Assembly (NCBI RefSeq): GCF_001043175.1
Contig: NZ_CP011494.1
Location: 186,001-250,000, forward strand
DNA from: Marinobacter psychrophilus
GTDB lineage: Bacteria > Pseudomonadota > Gammaproteobacteria > Pseudomonadales > Oleiphilaceae
Direction of reading: 5' to 3'
Length of the DNA: 64,000 bases
In this document: piece by piece, positions 9,431 through 18,393 of the stretch
Position numbering within the stretch: the first letter of the stretch is position 1
Layout of the letters: each line of letters begins with the position of its first letter
The notes under the pieces: model-generated
Told to the model about the DNA's origin: nothing
Databases searched by the model: none
The model's input: only the letters and a program-made list of their open reading frames with translations
Position numbers and translations under genes: made by a program

Positions 9431-10396
9431 GTGGTTTCTCACTGGCTGAATTTGAGGTTTGCTTTAGGGTTTCTAGTAGCATTCTTGGCGCATCCGATAT
9501 CAGCCAGCGAGATCCAGCGTTGCGCTGTCGACGACACCGGGAAAAAGCTTTGTCTAGCAGCCCCGGCACAGCGAGTTATCACCTTGTCCCCCGGCGCTAC
9601 AGAGCTGATGTACGCAGCCGGCGCCGGTGACAAAGTGATGGCCGTAGTCAACTACAGTGACTATCCCCCAGCCGCCCTTGAACTTCCTCTGATCGGCAGC
9701 CACACCCGTGTCGACATGGAAGCCTTGATGGCACTCAATCCTGATCTGGTGGTGACCTGGGTAACGGGCAACCCGCCAGCACAGGTTGAGCTGCTTCAAG
9801 AGTTGGGCGTGTCCACTTTTGCTATAGAACCCCGCACCTTTGCGGGGGTTTCCAGTGTTATCGAACGGCTTGCCACGCTTGCGGGCACCGAGCCGGAAGG
9901 TTTTGCAGAGGCCGAACGCTTCCGTGTTGGCATTGCTGCTTTAACACAGCAGTATGCGGGCGTTGAACCCATACCGGTGTTTTATCAAGTGTGGGAAAAA
10001 CCGTTAATGACCGTCAATAATGAGCACCTGATTGGCAAAGTGCTGAAGTTGTGCGGCGGTGTGAATGTGTTTGGCGACATGCAAAGGCTAATACCCAGAA
10101 TCAGCGCAGAAGTTGTATTACAGGCAGACCCCGATGCCATTCTTACCGGCAGCGTTGCCGGTGTTAGCGACGACCAGCTGGATGAATGGAAGAAATATGC
10201 AGGGCTGACCGCGGTGGAAAAAAACAATCTGTTTTTCGTGCCTGCGTCGCCTATTTCACGGCCTACGCCGAGATTGCTTGATGCTATTCAAACGGTGTGT
10301 GGGAAATTGGCAATTGCCCGTGAGAATTTGGCAAGAGCCCGCGACAAGTTGGAAAGTGCTCGTGAAAATGTGGAAAGTGCTCGTGAAAATTTGTAA
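9431..10396 (+). CDS. btuF: Periplasmic cobalamin-binding protein with C-terminal heptad tail
   Basis: A 321-residue substrate-binding protein of the BtuF/FecB class. A signal peptide spans about 1-25 (ends ISAS), followed by RVITLSPGATELMYAAGAGDK, the usual N-terminal lobe start, and NPDLVVTWV. It should deliver cobalamin to BtuCD. The start is GTG at 9431, preceded by a GGGAG ribosome-binding sequence. The gene begins 23 nt after btuB. The odd part is the tail from about residue 290: after the normal end of the fold the protein continues with near-identical seven-residue units (ARENLAR, ARDKLES, ARENVES, ARENL), an uninterrupted charged helix encoded by 21-nt DNA repeats. Confidence 0.92.
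   Translation: MVSHWLNLRFALGFLVAFLAHPISASEIQRCAVDDTGKKLCLAAPAQRVITLSPGATELMYAAGAGDKVMAVVNYSDYPPAALELPLIGSHTRVDMEALMALNPDLVVTWVTGNPPAQVELLQELGVSTFAIEPRTFAGVSSVIERLATLAGTEPEGFAEAERFRVGIAALTQQYAGVEPIPVFYQVWEKPLMTVNNEHLIGKVLKLCGGVNVFGDMQRLIPRISAEVVLQADPDAILTGSVAGVSDDQLDEWKKYAGLTAVEKNNLFFVPASPISRPTPRLLDAIQTVCGKLAIARENLARARDKLESARENVESARENL
10316..10393 (+). repeat. 21-nt tandem repeat encoding the BtuF C-terminal tail
   Basis: Three full units (10316-10336, 10337-10357, 10358-10378) and one partial unit (10379-10393) of a 21-nt sequence run up to the stop codon. Units three and four are nearly identical (GCTCGTGAAAAT shared). Units one and two have diverged, so the array grew stepwise. The period keeps the reading frame and encodes Ala-Arg-Glu-Asn-Leu-like heptads. 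Confidence 0.93.
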
Positions 10397-10426
10397 GCCA
10401 GAGGTCAACGCTCAGGTTCTGAATCA

Positions 10427-11386
10427 ATGACCCGCTCTTTGCTCAGCCTTGGCGTGTTGGCTCTGGCATCCATGGCGCTGGCGCTGGCGCTGGGTAGTGT
10501 GACGGTGTCGCCTGGGGATTTATGGCAGGTTATTCAGGGCGAAGGCAGCACGCTGCACCGAACCCTGTTGCTGGATTTGCGCTTGCCGCGCACGCTTGCG
10601 GCGTTTGGTACGGGTGGGCTCTTGGCAGTGGCGGGCGCCCTGATGCAAGTGTTGCTGCGTAACCCGTTGGCAGATCCTTACGTGCTTGGGCTTTCAGGCG
10701 GCGCGGCGGTTGGCGCACTACTGGCCATGCTGATGGGAATGGGCACGTTGATAATATCGGGCTCGGCCTTTGCTGGCGCCATGCTGGCAACCGTGTTGGT
10801 GTTTGGCCTTGCCCACGGCACCGGCAGCTGGACACCGTCACGCCTGTTGCTGACTGGTGTTGTCGTCGCGGCCGGCTGGGGCGCAATGATTACCCTCATG
10901 TTGGCCATTACTCCTTCCTACAAACTGCCCGGTATGCTGTATTGGCTGATGGGCGATGTGTCCTACGCCCGCTCGCCCTGGCCGGCAGTGGTGGTGCTGG
11001 CGGTGGCCGTGGTGTTGATTATGCCCCTGGCCCGTAACCTGAACGTGCTGGCACGAGGCCCCATGCAGGCGGCGGCGCTTGGCGTGTCGGTGCGACCGCT
11101 GGAGTGGACAATTTACGTTCTGGCCAGTTTGTTGACAGCAACAGCGGTAACTACCGCAGGCAGTATCGGATTTGTGGGTTTGATTGTGCCCCACATGCTG
11201 CGACTGATTCTGGGCAACGACCAGCGCATAATTCTTCCTGCCAGCGCACTGGCTGGCGGTACCTTGCTGGTATTGGCAGACACCCTGGCCCGCACCATGA
11301 TTGCGCCCGAACAGCTGCCCGTTGGTGTGATTACCGCTTTATTAGGCGTGCCGACGTTCCTGTACCTGCTGCACCGGAGCCGCTGA
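10427..11386 (+). CDS. btuC: Vitamin B12 ABC transporter permease
   Basis: A 319-residue FecCD/BtuC-family inner-membrane permease with about ten hydrophobic segments. Family motifs are visible: LRLPRTLAAFGTGGLLAVAGALMQVLLRNPLADPYVLGLSGGA near residues 49-90, and the coupling region SIGFVGLIVPHMLRLILG near 245-262. It forms the channel for cobalamin with BtuD and BtuF. It begins 30 nt after btuF, and its stop overlaps the btuD start (TGATG), so the three are one operon. Confidence 0.93.
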   Translation: MTRSLLSLGVLALASMALALALGSVTVSPGDLWQVIQGEGSTLHRTLLLDLRLPRTLAAFGTGGLLAVAGALMQVLLRNPLADPYVLGLSGGAAVGALLAMLMGMGTLIISGSAFAGAMLATVLVFGLAHGTGSWTPSRLLLTGVVVAAGWGAMITLMLAITPSYKLPGMLYWLMGDVSYARSPWPAVVVLAVAVVLIMPLARNLNVLARGPMQAAALGVSVRPLEWTIYVLASLLTATAVTTAGSIGFVGLIVPHMLRLILGNDQRIILPASALAGGTLLVLADTLARTMIAPEQLPVGVITALLGVPTFLYLLHRSR

Positions 11387-12156
11387 TGAGTACGCTGAGC
11401 ACCCGTGATCTGGTCATCAACGTACCTGGCCGCCCCGATGGTTTTGCTTTGAACATGAGCATAGAGCCCGGTCAGATCTGGGGTGTGCTGGGCCCCAACG
11501 GCGCCGGTAAAACCACGTTATTGCACACATTGGCCGGATTACTGCCCGCTCGCAGTGGCCAGGTGCAACTAAACAGCGCGCCGCTCACCGCACTGAAACG
11601 TCGCGATATTGCCCGACTACTGGGCCTGGTGTTTCAAGATCGCCAGGACAGCTTTCCGGCGACCGTGCTGGAAACCGCTCTGATTGGCCGTCACCCCTGG
11701 TTATCGCCCTGGGACAGTGAGCAGGGTGAAGATCAGCGTCGTGCGGAGCAGGCTTTAACCACGCTGGATGTGAACCACCTGTCAGATCGCCTGCTGAACA
11801 CCCTGTCGGGTGGTGAGCGCCAGCGCGTGGCCATCGCCACCCTGATGACCCAGAACCCTGATATCTTGCTGTTGGACGAACCCACAAATCACCTGGACTT
11901 GCACCACCAGGTGAAGGTGATGAATCTGTTGCGCGACCAGGCGGATGCAGGCAAAACCGTGTTTATGTGCCTGCACGATCTGAATTTGGCTGCGCGCTGG
12001 TGCACTCACGCACTTTTGCTCTATACCAACGGCGATGCCTGCTGGGGGCCCGCTAAAAACATGCTGGAGCCATCAGCGCTTGAACGGCTCTATAACCAGA
12101 AATTAATCACCGTAGAAGCAGATGGTGCACCCGTTTTTGTACCCGTAAGTTTCTAA
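11386..12156 (+). CDS. btuD: Vitamin B12 ABC transporter ATP-binding protein
   Basis: A 256-residue ABC ATPase. The Walker A motif GPNGAGKTT, the signature LSGGERQRVAIA and the Walker B LLLLDEPTNHLD are intact, with the H-loop in FMCLHDLNLAARW. It energises the BtuC permease. The start ATG at 11386 overlaps the btuC stop. A longer frame reaching to 11104 only overlaps btuC and was ignored. cobB follows after 25 nt. Confidence 0.93.
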   Translation: MSTLSTRDLVINVPGRPDGFALNMSIEPGQIWGVLGPNGAGKTTLLHTLAGLLPARSGQVQLNSAPLTALKRRDIARLLGLVFQDRQDSFPATVLETALIGRHPWLSPWDSEQGEDQRRAEQALTTLDVNHLSDRLLNTLSGGERQRVAIATLMTQNPDILLLDEPTNHLDLHHQVKVMNLLRDQADAGKTVFMCLHDLNLAARWCTHALLLYTNGDACWGPAKNMLEPSALERLYNQKLITVEADGAPVFVPVSF

Positions 12157-12181
12157 TGAACCATTGGAATCTGGCTGATCA

Positions 12182-13510
12182 ATGACCATAACCGTACCCG
12201 CAGTAATGATTACCGCACCCGCCTCCGGGCAGGGCAAATCCTTGGTTACAGCCGCCTTGGCGCGCCTGCATCGCAATGCCGGCCGCAAGGTGCGGGTGTT
12301 CAAACACGGTCCGGATTATCTCGACCCCATGGTGCTGGAAGTCGCATCCGGCCAGCCGGTGTATCAGTTACACCCGTGGATGACCGGTGAAAATGAGTGC
12401 CGCTGGCGGGTGGCGGAGGCCGCGCAAGATGCCGATCTTATTTTAATTGAAGGCGCCATGGGTTTGTTTGACGGCACCCCGTCCAGCGCCGATCTGGCCA
12501 AGCTGCTTGGCATTCCGGCCCTGCCGGTGATTGACGCCAGCGGCATGGCGCAAACCTTCGGTGCCCTGGTGCTGGGGCTGGCAAGCTTTGACCCTGAGCT
12601 TTCTGTGTACCAGGTTATTGCCAACAAAGTTGGCAGCCCGCGTCATGGCGACATGCTGAAAGAACGCTTGCCGGATGGCATCAGCCTGCTGGGCGCTATT
12701 CCACGGGATGACGCCATGAGCATTCCGGACCGGAATCTGGGTCTAGTGCAGGCGGCAGAGCTGGAAGGTTTGGATCAACAGCTTGATCAAGCGGCCGAAG
12801 TGCTCAAAGCTGCGGGCCTCGATGTGTTGCCAAAAGCGGTGGCCATCGCTGCATTAGAGCGCTCAAAACCAGAGGCCTTGCTAGCAGGTGTGCGCATTGC
12901 CATTGCCCGCGATCTGGCTTTCAGTTTTATCTATCGCGCAAACACAGAACTGCTGGAAGCGATGGGCGCAGAACTCCATTACTTTTCACCCCTGGTCGAT
13001 GCGCAGTTACCGCTTGCAGACGCCCTCTGGCTTCCCGGTGGCTATCCCGAGCTGCATGGCAGTACCTTGGCAAATAACACCTCTATGCTGAACTGCATCC
13101 GTGCTTTTTATCACGCCGGCAAGCCAATACTGGCTGAATGTGGTGGCTTTATGGCGTGTGCGGAAGAGCTGGCAGACAAGGAAGGCGTTGTGCATTCCCT
13201 GCTTGGCTTGATACCGGGTCGCGCGGCCATGGCCAAGCGCTTACAGGGTTTGGGCATGCACAGCCTGACGGCACAGGAAGGCGAACTGCGCGGCCACACC
13301 TATCACCGGTCTACCCTTGAAACCTCCTGGAAGCCTGCCGCCCATACCTACAAACAAGCGGGTACCGGCAGCGAAGCTGTATTCTGCGAGAAGGGCCTGG
13401 TTGGTAGCTACTTCCACGGTTATTTCCCATCGGCACCCGCATTAGTGGCTGCTGTTTTTCGCGGTCAGCCATTGAGGTTTCCTAGCGCCTCGGAGAAAAC
13501 TCATGCATGA
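12182..13510 (+). CDS. cobB: Cobyrinate / hydrogenobyrinate a,c-diamide synthase
   Basis: A 442-residue glutamine-dependent amidotransferase that amidates the a and c side chains of the corrin ring. The N-terminal half is a dethiobiotin-synthetase-like ATPase with the P-loop ITAPASGQGKSLV and HGPDYLDP. The C-terminal half is a class I glutaminase-like domain with the nucleophile C320 in ECGGFMACAEEL and a late catalytic His in VGSYFHGYF. Whether it acts before or after cobalt insertion (CbiA or CobB type) cannot be told from sequence alone. The presence of this enzyme implies handling of incomplete corrinoids, although no ring-building gene is in the window. It lies 25 nt after btuD and 12 nt before the CobN-like gene. 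Confidence 0.92.
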   Translation: MTITVPAVMITAPASGQGKSLVTAALARLHRNAGRKVRVFKHGPDYLDPMVLEVASGQPVYQLHPWMTGENECRWRVAEAAQDADLILIEGAMGLFDGTPSSADLAKLLGIPALPVIDASGMAQTFGALVLGLASFDPELSVYQVIANKVGSPRHGDMLKERLPDGISLLGAIPRDDAMSIPDRNLGLVQAAELEGLDQQLDQAAEVLKAAGLDVLPKAVAIAALERSKPEALLAGVRIAIARDLAFSFIYRANTELLEAMGAELHYFSPLVDAQLPLADALWLPGGYPELHGSTLANNTSMLNCIRAFYHAGKPILAECGGFMACAEELADKEGVVHSLLGLIPGRAAMAKRLQGLGMHSLTAQEGELRGHTYHRSTLETSWKPAAHTYKQAGTGSEAVFCEKGLVGSYFHGYFPSAPALVAAVFRGQPLRFPSASEKTHA

Positions 13511-13522
13511 GGATTTCTGCTG

Positions 13523-16500
13523 ATGCGATATTTGAAGACCTTTTTGATCGCCCTGACGATGTCAGTTTTGGCTCCGCCACTGATGGCTGCCACTGTTATG
13601 GGTATTGTTTCGGAGCGTTCAGCTGCGGAAATGGCCGCAGGCGCCCATCGCTTTCTGGATCGAAACCCTGATCACCAAGTGGTGTTACGAACCCCGGAAC
13701 AGCTTGCCATCCAGAGCGACCAGCACGTGCTTGAGCTGCTTGAGAGCGCAGATGCAGTGGTGCTGGCCGCGGTATTTGGCGATCAGGTCGACCGTCTTGC
13801 AACATTAATAGAGCAAGTAGTTGCGGATGACCCCGCCAGGCAGATGCCCGTGTTGGGTATCAACAGTGATTGGCGTATTTCTCGGCTATCGCAGATTAAT
13901 GGTCGCCAGCCATTGGCGTCGCTGGATGATGCCGGGCTCAGAATGCTGGTGGCTGCGCCAGCAGCGGGTGTTGACGCCAGTGATGACCTGGCAGACCGGC
14001 AGGCGGTATTTCCGGACCAGGCCACCTGGCTGGAGGGCAGGGCCTTCTATCAGGGCAGAACGCCACAGCACCTTGATGGTCTGATGCGTTGGCTGTTGGC
14101 CCGAGCGGGTCATGATATGGATTATGAAAAGCCCGAACCCCGTGCCAGCATCCGCTACTATCAGAACGGTGAAGCCAACGCTGACGCTTCCCGATTAGAG
14201 CTAGCAGACGGCCCTGTGGTGGCGATTCTCGATCTTGATAGCGGTGATCGGCCCGGCGACCGGGATTTGCTGAACGATATGTGTGCAGCTCTGAAAGCCC
14301 GAGAACTGCAGTGCTTCGCTATTCTCTCCCGCTGGGGCGGTGCCAGCCTTGACGCCTTAAGCGCCCTGGAAGCGACGATTCAGCCAGCGACGCTGGCGGG
14401 CATTGTCAGCCTGCAGGATTTTACCATCGGTGGTGGCGAGGGCCGTCTGCAGGTAACTCAGGAGCTCATTCGCCTCAACGTCCCGGTGATCAAAGGGCTC
14501 AGGCTGGCTTCCCGAACCCGCAATCAGTGGCAGTTATCCGTTGACGGGATTCCCGCCGACAAAGTGCATTACAAGCTTGCTATGCCGGAGCTTCAGGGCG
14601 TCAGTCAGCCTATGGTGCTGGCAACGGCGGAACCAGAGGTGATTGACACGCTAACAGGTGTTGCACTCACGCTGACACAACCGGTGCCAAACCGCGTTCA
14701 AGCGCTGGCCGACCGCCTTAAGCGCTGGCAGGTGCTGCAAACCAAAGCGAACGCTGACAAGCGGGTGGCGATCCTTTACTACAACCATCCCCCTGGACGC
14801 CAGAATGTAGGGGCGGACAATCTGGACGTACCGGCCTCACTGTTTGAAATGCTGACCTGGTTGCAAGCTGAGGGCTACAACACCGGCACCCTGCCGGACA
14901 GCCCGGAAGCCTTACTCGACCTGATTCAGCAGCGTGGCGTCAGCTTGCCGGATGACCCGCGCGCGCTGCAGGAAATGGCGGGTGAGGTTCCATCGATGAG
15001 CGCGGAGACTTACCAGGGTTATCTGCAGTCTCTGCCCGGCGTCGTGCAGCAGGAAATGGTTCATGGTCCTACCGGGTATCTTCATGAACGTCTCGAACAG
15101 GCCCATCAACTTGCGGAACAAAGCCTGGCCCTAGGTATTCTGGACCGGGGCGTGAGGGACCTTCGGCATTTGATCGAAAATGTGGAGCACCCCAATCGAC
15201 CCACAGCCTTGGCCCGTCTTGATGACTACGAAAAATTATGGATCCGCCGGTTGAAAGAAGGCGGCCATAAAAACGAGCTGAACGCTCTGCGAGTGGCACT
15301 GACCGATACCGACCTTCCAGGACTGAAGGGTTGGGGTGAGGCGCCAGGGCAGTCGATGGTGGTGAACGATCGCCTGATCTTCCCCGGTCTGCGGTTCGGC
15401 AACATCTTTATCGGGCCACAGCCGCCAAGAGGCTGGGAGGTGAATGAAGAACTGCTCCACGCCAACACCACCTTTCCGCCAACGCATCAATATGTGGGTT
15501 TCTATCATTGGCTGCGCGATCACTATAAGGCCGATGTGCTGGTGTATGTGGGTCGGCATTCCACCCGTGAATTTCTGCCTCGGCGACGTGCGGGCCTGAC
15601 CGAGGACGATTATCCGGATCTTCTGGGTGGCGACCTGCCGCTGATCTACCCCTACATTGTGGACGGCGTTGGCGAAGGCATACAGGCAAAGCGTCGGGCG
15701 CTGGGCGTGATGATCAGCCATTTGACGCCGCCCCTGGCTGCCACCGAACTGTACGACAATCTGCTTGAAGTAAGGCAGTTAGTGGAGACGTGGCAGTCTG
15801 CCACCGAACCCAACAGCCCAACCCGGGAGCGAGCGTTGGCGTTGCTTCGGGAAAAAATAGCGGAACTGGATATTGCCGAAGATATCGAGCATGAAATTGC
15901 CAATGAAATGGGTCTTGCGGCCGCCGAGGTCTCGGTCGATGAGTTGTCGCCGGAATTGCTGGTGCATGAAGCCGGGCATTATGTGACGAGCATACAAGAG
16001 CATTACATGCCCCTGGGCCTGCACGTGTTTGGTCAGAACTGGACCCCTGAAATGCTGGATACCATGCTGACCTCAATGGCAGGCGACTCCGGTAAACCAA
16101 ACCCGGGTTGGCGACAGAAGCTGGCCGGTTCGCCGGCGGCGGAACGCAAGAGCTGGCTGAATGCGCTCAATGGTCGTTTTGTGGCACCAGGGCAAGGCAA
16201 TGACCCGTTACGAACCCCCGAGGTTCTGCCCACCGGGCGAAATTTTCATGCCTTGTCTGACGACCTGATTCCGACACGAGTTGCCTGGTCGCTGGCCGAG
16301 GAATTGGTCGCAGAAGCGGAAAAAACCGGTACCCGACAGCGTGATGAAAGTGATGCGTTGGTTCTTTGGGCTTCGGATACGGTGCGCGACGAAGGCGTGA
16401 TGATCGCTTTTGGTCTGAAACTTATGGGTATCCGGCCGGTCTGGAACAGCCGGGGCATTGTTAACGGCCTGGAGCGGCTGCCGGCCGGGCCGGGCACCGA

Positions 16501-17725
16501 TAACCCGGTGCGGCGTAATGTGGTCTTTACCACGTCCGGGTTGTTCCGGGATCTTTACGGTAGCAAGTTGGAATGGCTGGACCTTGCCTCCCGTTACGCG
16601 CTGGCGGGCGCCGCAAAAACGATCGTTAACGACCACCCGGATTTGGCGCCTGCCCTTGATCAGGCGCTGTCGGTGTTGCCGGTTACCCTGCGTGAGCGCG
16701 GCATTGAATCGCTTGCAACCAACGGCGTGGCCGCGCGCTGGGTTGCCGATGTTCGGGTTCTGCTGGCGGCCGGGCAGTCGGGGCGCGACGCCGGCACACA
16801 GGCGGCCTACCGGGTGTTTGGTACAGCGCCGGGGGCTTACGGAGCCGGTGTTAATACTCTGGCTACGCGCACCGGAGCATGGCAGAGCCGACAACAACTA
16901 GGGGATGCCTATCGCCGCCGAATGGGCCATGTTTACGGTAAAGAAAGCAACGGTGAGCCGGCTCACGAGGCGTTTGACCTCCAGTTGCTGTCCGTAGACA
17001 AAACCTATCTTGGCCGGTCAAGCCATTTGTACGGCCTGCTTGATAACGACGACGGTTTCGACTTTCAGGGCGGCCTCTCCAATGCAGTGGAGCATCTGCG
17101 GGGTGAACCGCCGGAAAATCGGGTTTTGCAGTACGAGGATCCAAAGAACCCGCGTGTCGATTCACTTCAACGCGCGTTGCAGGTTGAACTTCGCGCCCGC
17201 AATTTGAATCCGCAGTGGCTGGCACCGTTAATGGAGCATGGTTATGCCGGTGCCCGCACCATGGGCAGCGATTTTCTGGATAACCTTTGGGGCTGGCAGA
17301 TAACCAGCCCGCAGGTGCTTCGCTCAAGCGTTTGGGATGAGGTTAATGACGTGTATTTTCAGGATCGCCACGGGCTTGGCTTGGATGATTTTCTGGCTGA
17401 GGGGCACAACGTCCACGTCAAGACGCACATGCAGGCAATCGCTCTGCTGGCAGCCAAACGTGGGTTCTGGGAGGTGGATATCTTTACCCTGAAACCGCTG
17501 TTAAGTGATTTCGCTAACAATATTATCAACCATGGCCTGCCCGGGAGCGGTCATACTCGTCCGGACCACCCGTTGATGGATTGGGTGGCAGGCCAGCTGG
17601 ATCCGCAACAGCGGGAAGCTTTCGGTTCTGCCCGCAGGGGCGGCACCGCTGCGTATCCGTCCGTGCGTGCGGCGAACGATGACTGCCAGACATCGGTGAT
17701 CCTGACGCGCTCAGGCTGCCGTTAG
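13523..17725 (+). CDS. CobN-like chelatase-family protein with apparent signal peptide
   Basis: A 1400-residue member of the CobN/magnesium-chelatase H family. The family core is clear: a periplasmic-binding-like region (about 80-400), then VAILYYNHPPGRQNVGAD near 417, HQYVGFYHWLRDHYKADVLVYVGRHS near 655-680, and VWDEVNDVYFQDRHGLGLDDFL near 1275. The N-terminus MRYLKTFLIALTMSVLAPPLMAA is a classic signal peptide, unlike cytoplasmic cobaltochelatase CobN, and no CobS/CobT-type ATPase partner gene is nearby. It sits inside the B12 uptake operon. A GAGG ribosome-binding site precedes the ATG. An exported corrinoid- or tetrapyrrole-handling role is inferred; true cobaltochelatase activity is doubtful. 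Confidence 0.85.
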   Translation: MRYLKTFLIALTMSVLAPPLMAATVMGIVSERSAAEMAAGAHRFLDRNPDHQVVLRTPEQLAIQSDQHVLELLESADAVVLAAVFGDQVDRLATLIEQVVADDPARQMPVLGINSDWRISRLSQINGRQPLASLDDAGLRMLVAAPAAGVDASDDLADRQAVFPDQATWLEGRAFYQGRTPQHLDGLMRWLLARAGHDMDYEKPEPRASIRYYQNGEANADASRLELADGPVVAILDLDSGDRPGDRDLLNDMCAALKARELQCFAILSRWGGASLDALSALEATIQPATLAGIVSLQDFTIGGGEGRLQVTQELIRLNVPVIKGLRLASRTRNQWQLSVDGIPADKVHYKLAMPELQGVSQPMVLATAEPEVIDTLTGVALTLTQPVPNRVQALADRLKRWQVLQTKANADKRVAILYYNHPPGRQNVGADNLDVPASLFEMLTWLQAEGYNTGTLPDSPEALLDLIQQRGVSLPDDPRALQEMAGEVPSMSAETYQGYLQSLPGVVQQEMVHGPTGYLHERLEQAHQLAEQSLALGILDRGVRDLRHLIENVEHPNRPTALARLDDYEKLWIRRLKEGGHKNELNALRVALTDTDLPGLKGWGEAPGQSMVVNDRLIFPGLRFGNIFIGPQPPRGWEVNEELLHANTTFPPTHQYVGFYHWLRDHYKADVLVYVGRHSTREFLPRRRAGLTEDDYPDLLGGDLPLIYPYIVDGVGEGIQAKRRALGVMISHLTPPLAATELYDNLLEVRQLVETWQSATEPNSPTRERALALLREKIAELDIAEDIEHEIANEMGLAAAEVSVDELSPELLVHEAGHYVTSIQEHYMPLGLHVFGQNWTPEMLDTMLTSMAGDSGKPNPGWRQKLAGSPAAERKSWLNALNGRFVAPGQGNDPLRTPEVLPTGRNFHALSDDLIPTRVAWSLAEELVAEAEKTGTRQRDESDALVLWASDTVRDEGVMIAFGLKLMGIRPVWNSRGIVNGLERLPAGPGTDNPVRRNVVFTTSGLFRDLYGSKLEWLDLASRYALAGAAKTIVNDHPDLAPALDQALSVLPVTLRERGIESLATNGVAARWVADVRVLLAAGQSGRDAGTQAAYRVFGTAPGAYGAGVNTLATRTGAWQSRQQLGDAYRRRMGHVYGKESNGEPAHEAFDLQLLSVDKTYLGRSSHLYGLLDNDDGFDFQGGLSNAVEHLRGEPPENRVLQYEDPKNPRVDSLQRALQVELRARNLNPQWLAPLMEHGYAGARTMGSDFLDNLWGWQITSPQVLRSSVWDEVNDVYFQDRHGLGLDDFLAEGHNVHVKTHMQAIALLAAKRGFWEVDIFTLKPLLSDFANNIINHGLPGSGHTRPDHPLMDWVAGQLDPQQREAFGSARRGGTAAYPSVRAANDDCQTSVILTRSGCR

Positions 17726-17778
17726 TGAATCTGGCCAGGGCCAGACATTTCATCCGTTAACTGAGAAGGAACCATTAC

Positions 17779-18390
17779 ATGCGTGAACGCGCCAAAGACC
17801 CCGAACGCCACGCCCGCCGTATGGCGGCCAAGCAAAAAATGATGCATGAACGCATTGCCCGCGCCCAGAAAGAACAAGGTGTCTTGCTGGTGCTGACGGG
17901 CCCGGGCAAGGGCAAAAGCAGCTCCGGCTTTGGCATGGTTGCCCGCGCCCTGGGCCACGGCATGAAAGTGGGCGTGGTGCAGTTCATCAAAGGTGCTTTC
18001 AGCACCGGCGAAGAAGCCTTTTTCCGCAATCTGCCTAACGTGGATTACCACGTGATGGGACAGGGCTACACCTGGGAAACTCAAAACCGGGAACAGGATG
18101 TGGCCTCTGCCACGGCCGCTTGGGAGATTGTTGCCACCATGCTGAAAGACGACAGCTACGACATGATTCTGTTGGATGAATTGAACATTGCGCTGAAGTA
18201 CGAGTATCTGGACCTGGATCGGGTACTGGACGATCTGCAAAGCCGGCCCGAGATGCAGCACGTGGTGGTTACCGGTCGCCATGCGCCGCAGGAACTGATT
18301 GACCTGGCAGACACCGTTACCGAGATGGGCGTGGTGAAGCACGCATTCAAAGATCAGGGCATCAAAGCCCAAAAAGGCGTTGAGTTGTAG
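17779..18390 (+). CDS. cobO: Cob(I)yrinic acid a,c-diamide adenosyltransferase
   Basis: A 203-residue CobA/CobO/BtuR-type enzyme that transfers the 5'-deoxyadenosyl group from ATP to the cobalt of corrinoids. The P-loop LTGPGKGKSSS is near residue 38, followed by GVVQFIKG and the late ILLDELNIALKYEYLD. The N-terminus is a charged helix rich in Arg and Lys, as usual for the family. An AAGGA ribosome-binding site precedes the ATG at 17779. It lies 53 nt after the CobN-like gene and 3 nt before cobQ, so it belongs to the same operon. Confidence 0.95.
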   Translation: MRERAKDPERHARRMAAKQKMMHERIARAQKEQGVLLVLTGPGKGKSSSGFGMVARALGHGMKVGVVQFIKGAFSTGEEAFFRNLPNVDYHVMGQGYTWETQNREQDVASATAAWEIVATMLKDDSYDMILLDELNIALKYEYLDLDRVLDDLQSRPEMQHVVVTGRHAPQELIDLADTVTEMGVVKHAFKDQGIKAQKGVEL

Positions 18391-18393
18391 ATT

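Noticed and set aside
16208..16897. A 229-codon minus-strand frame inside the CobN-like gene
   Set aside because: It is antisense to conserved CobN-family sequence, has no ribosome-binding site and shows no protein-like composition.
13523..17725. Calling the CobN-like gene a cobaltochelatase subunit
   Set aside because: The signal peptide and missing CobS/CobT genes make that function doubtful, so only family membership is reported.
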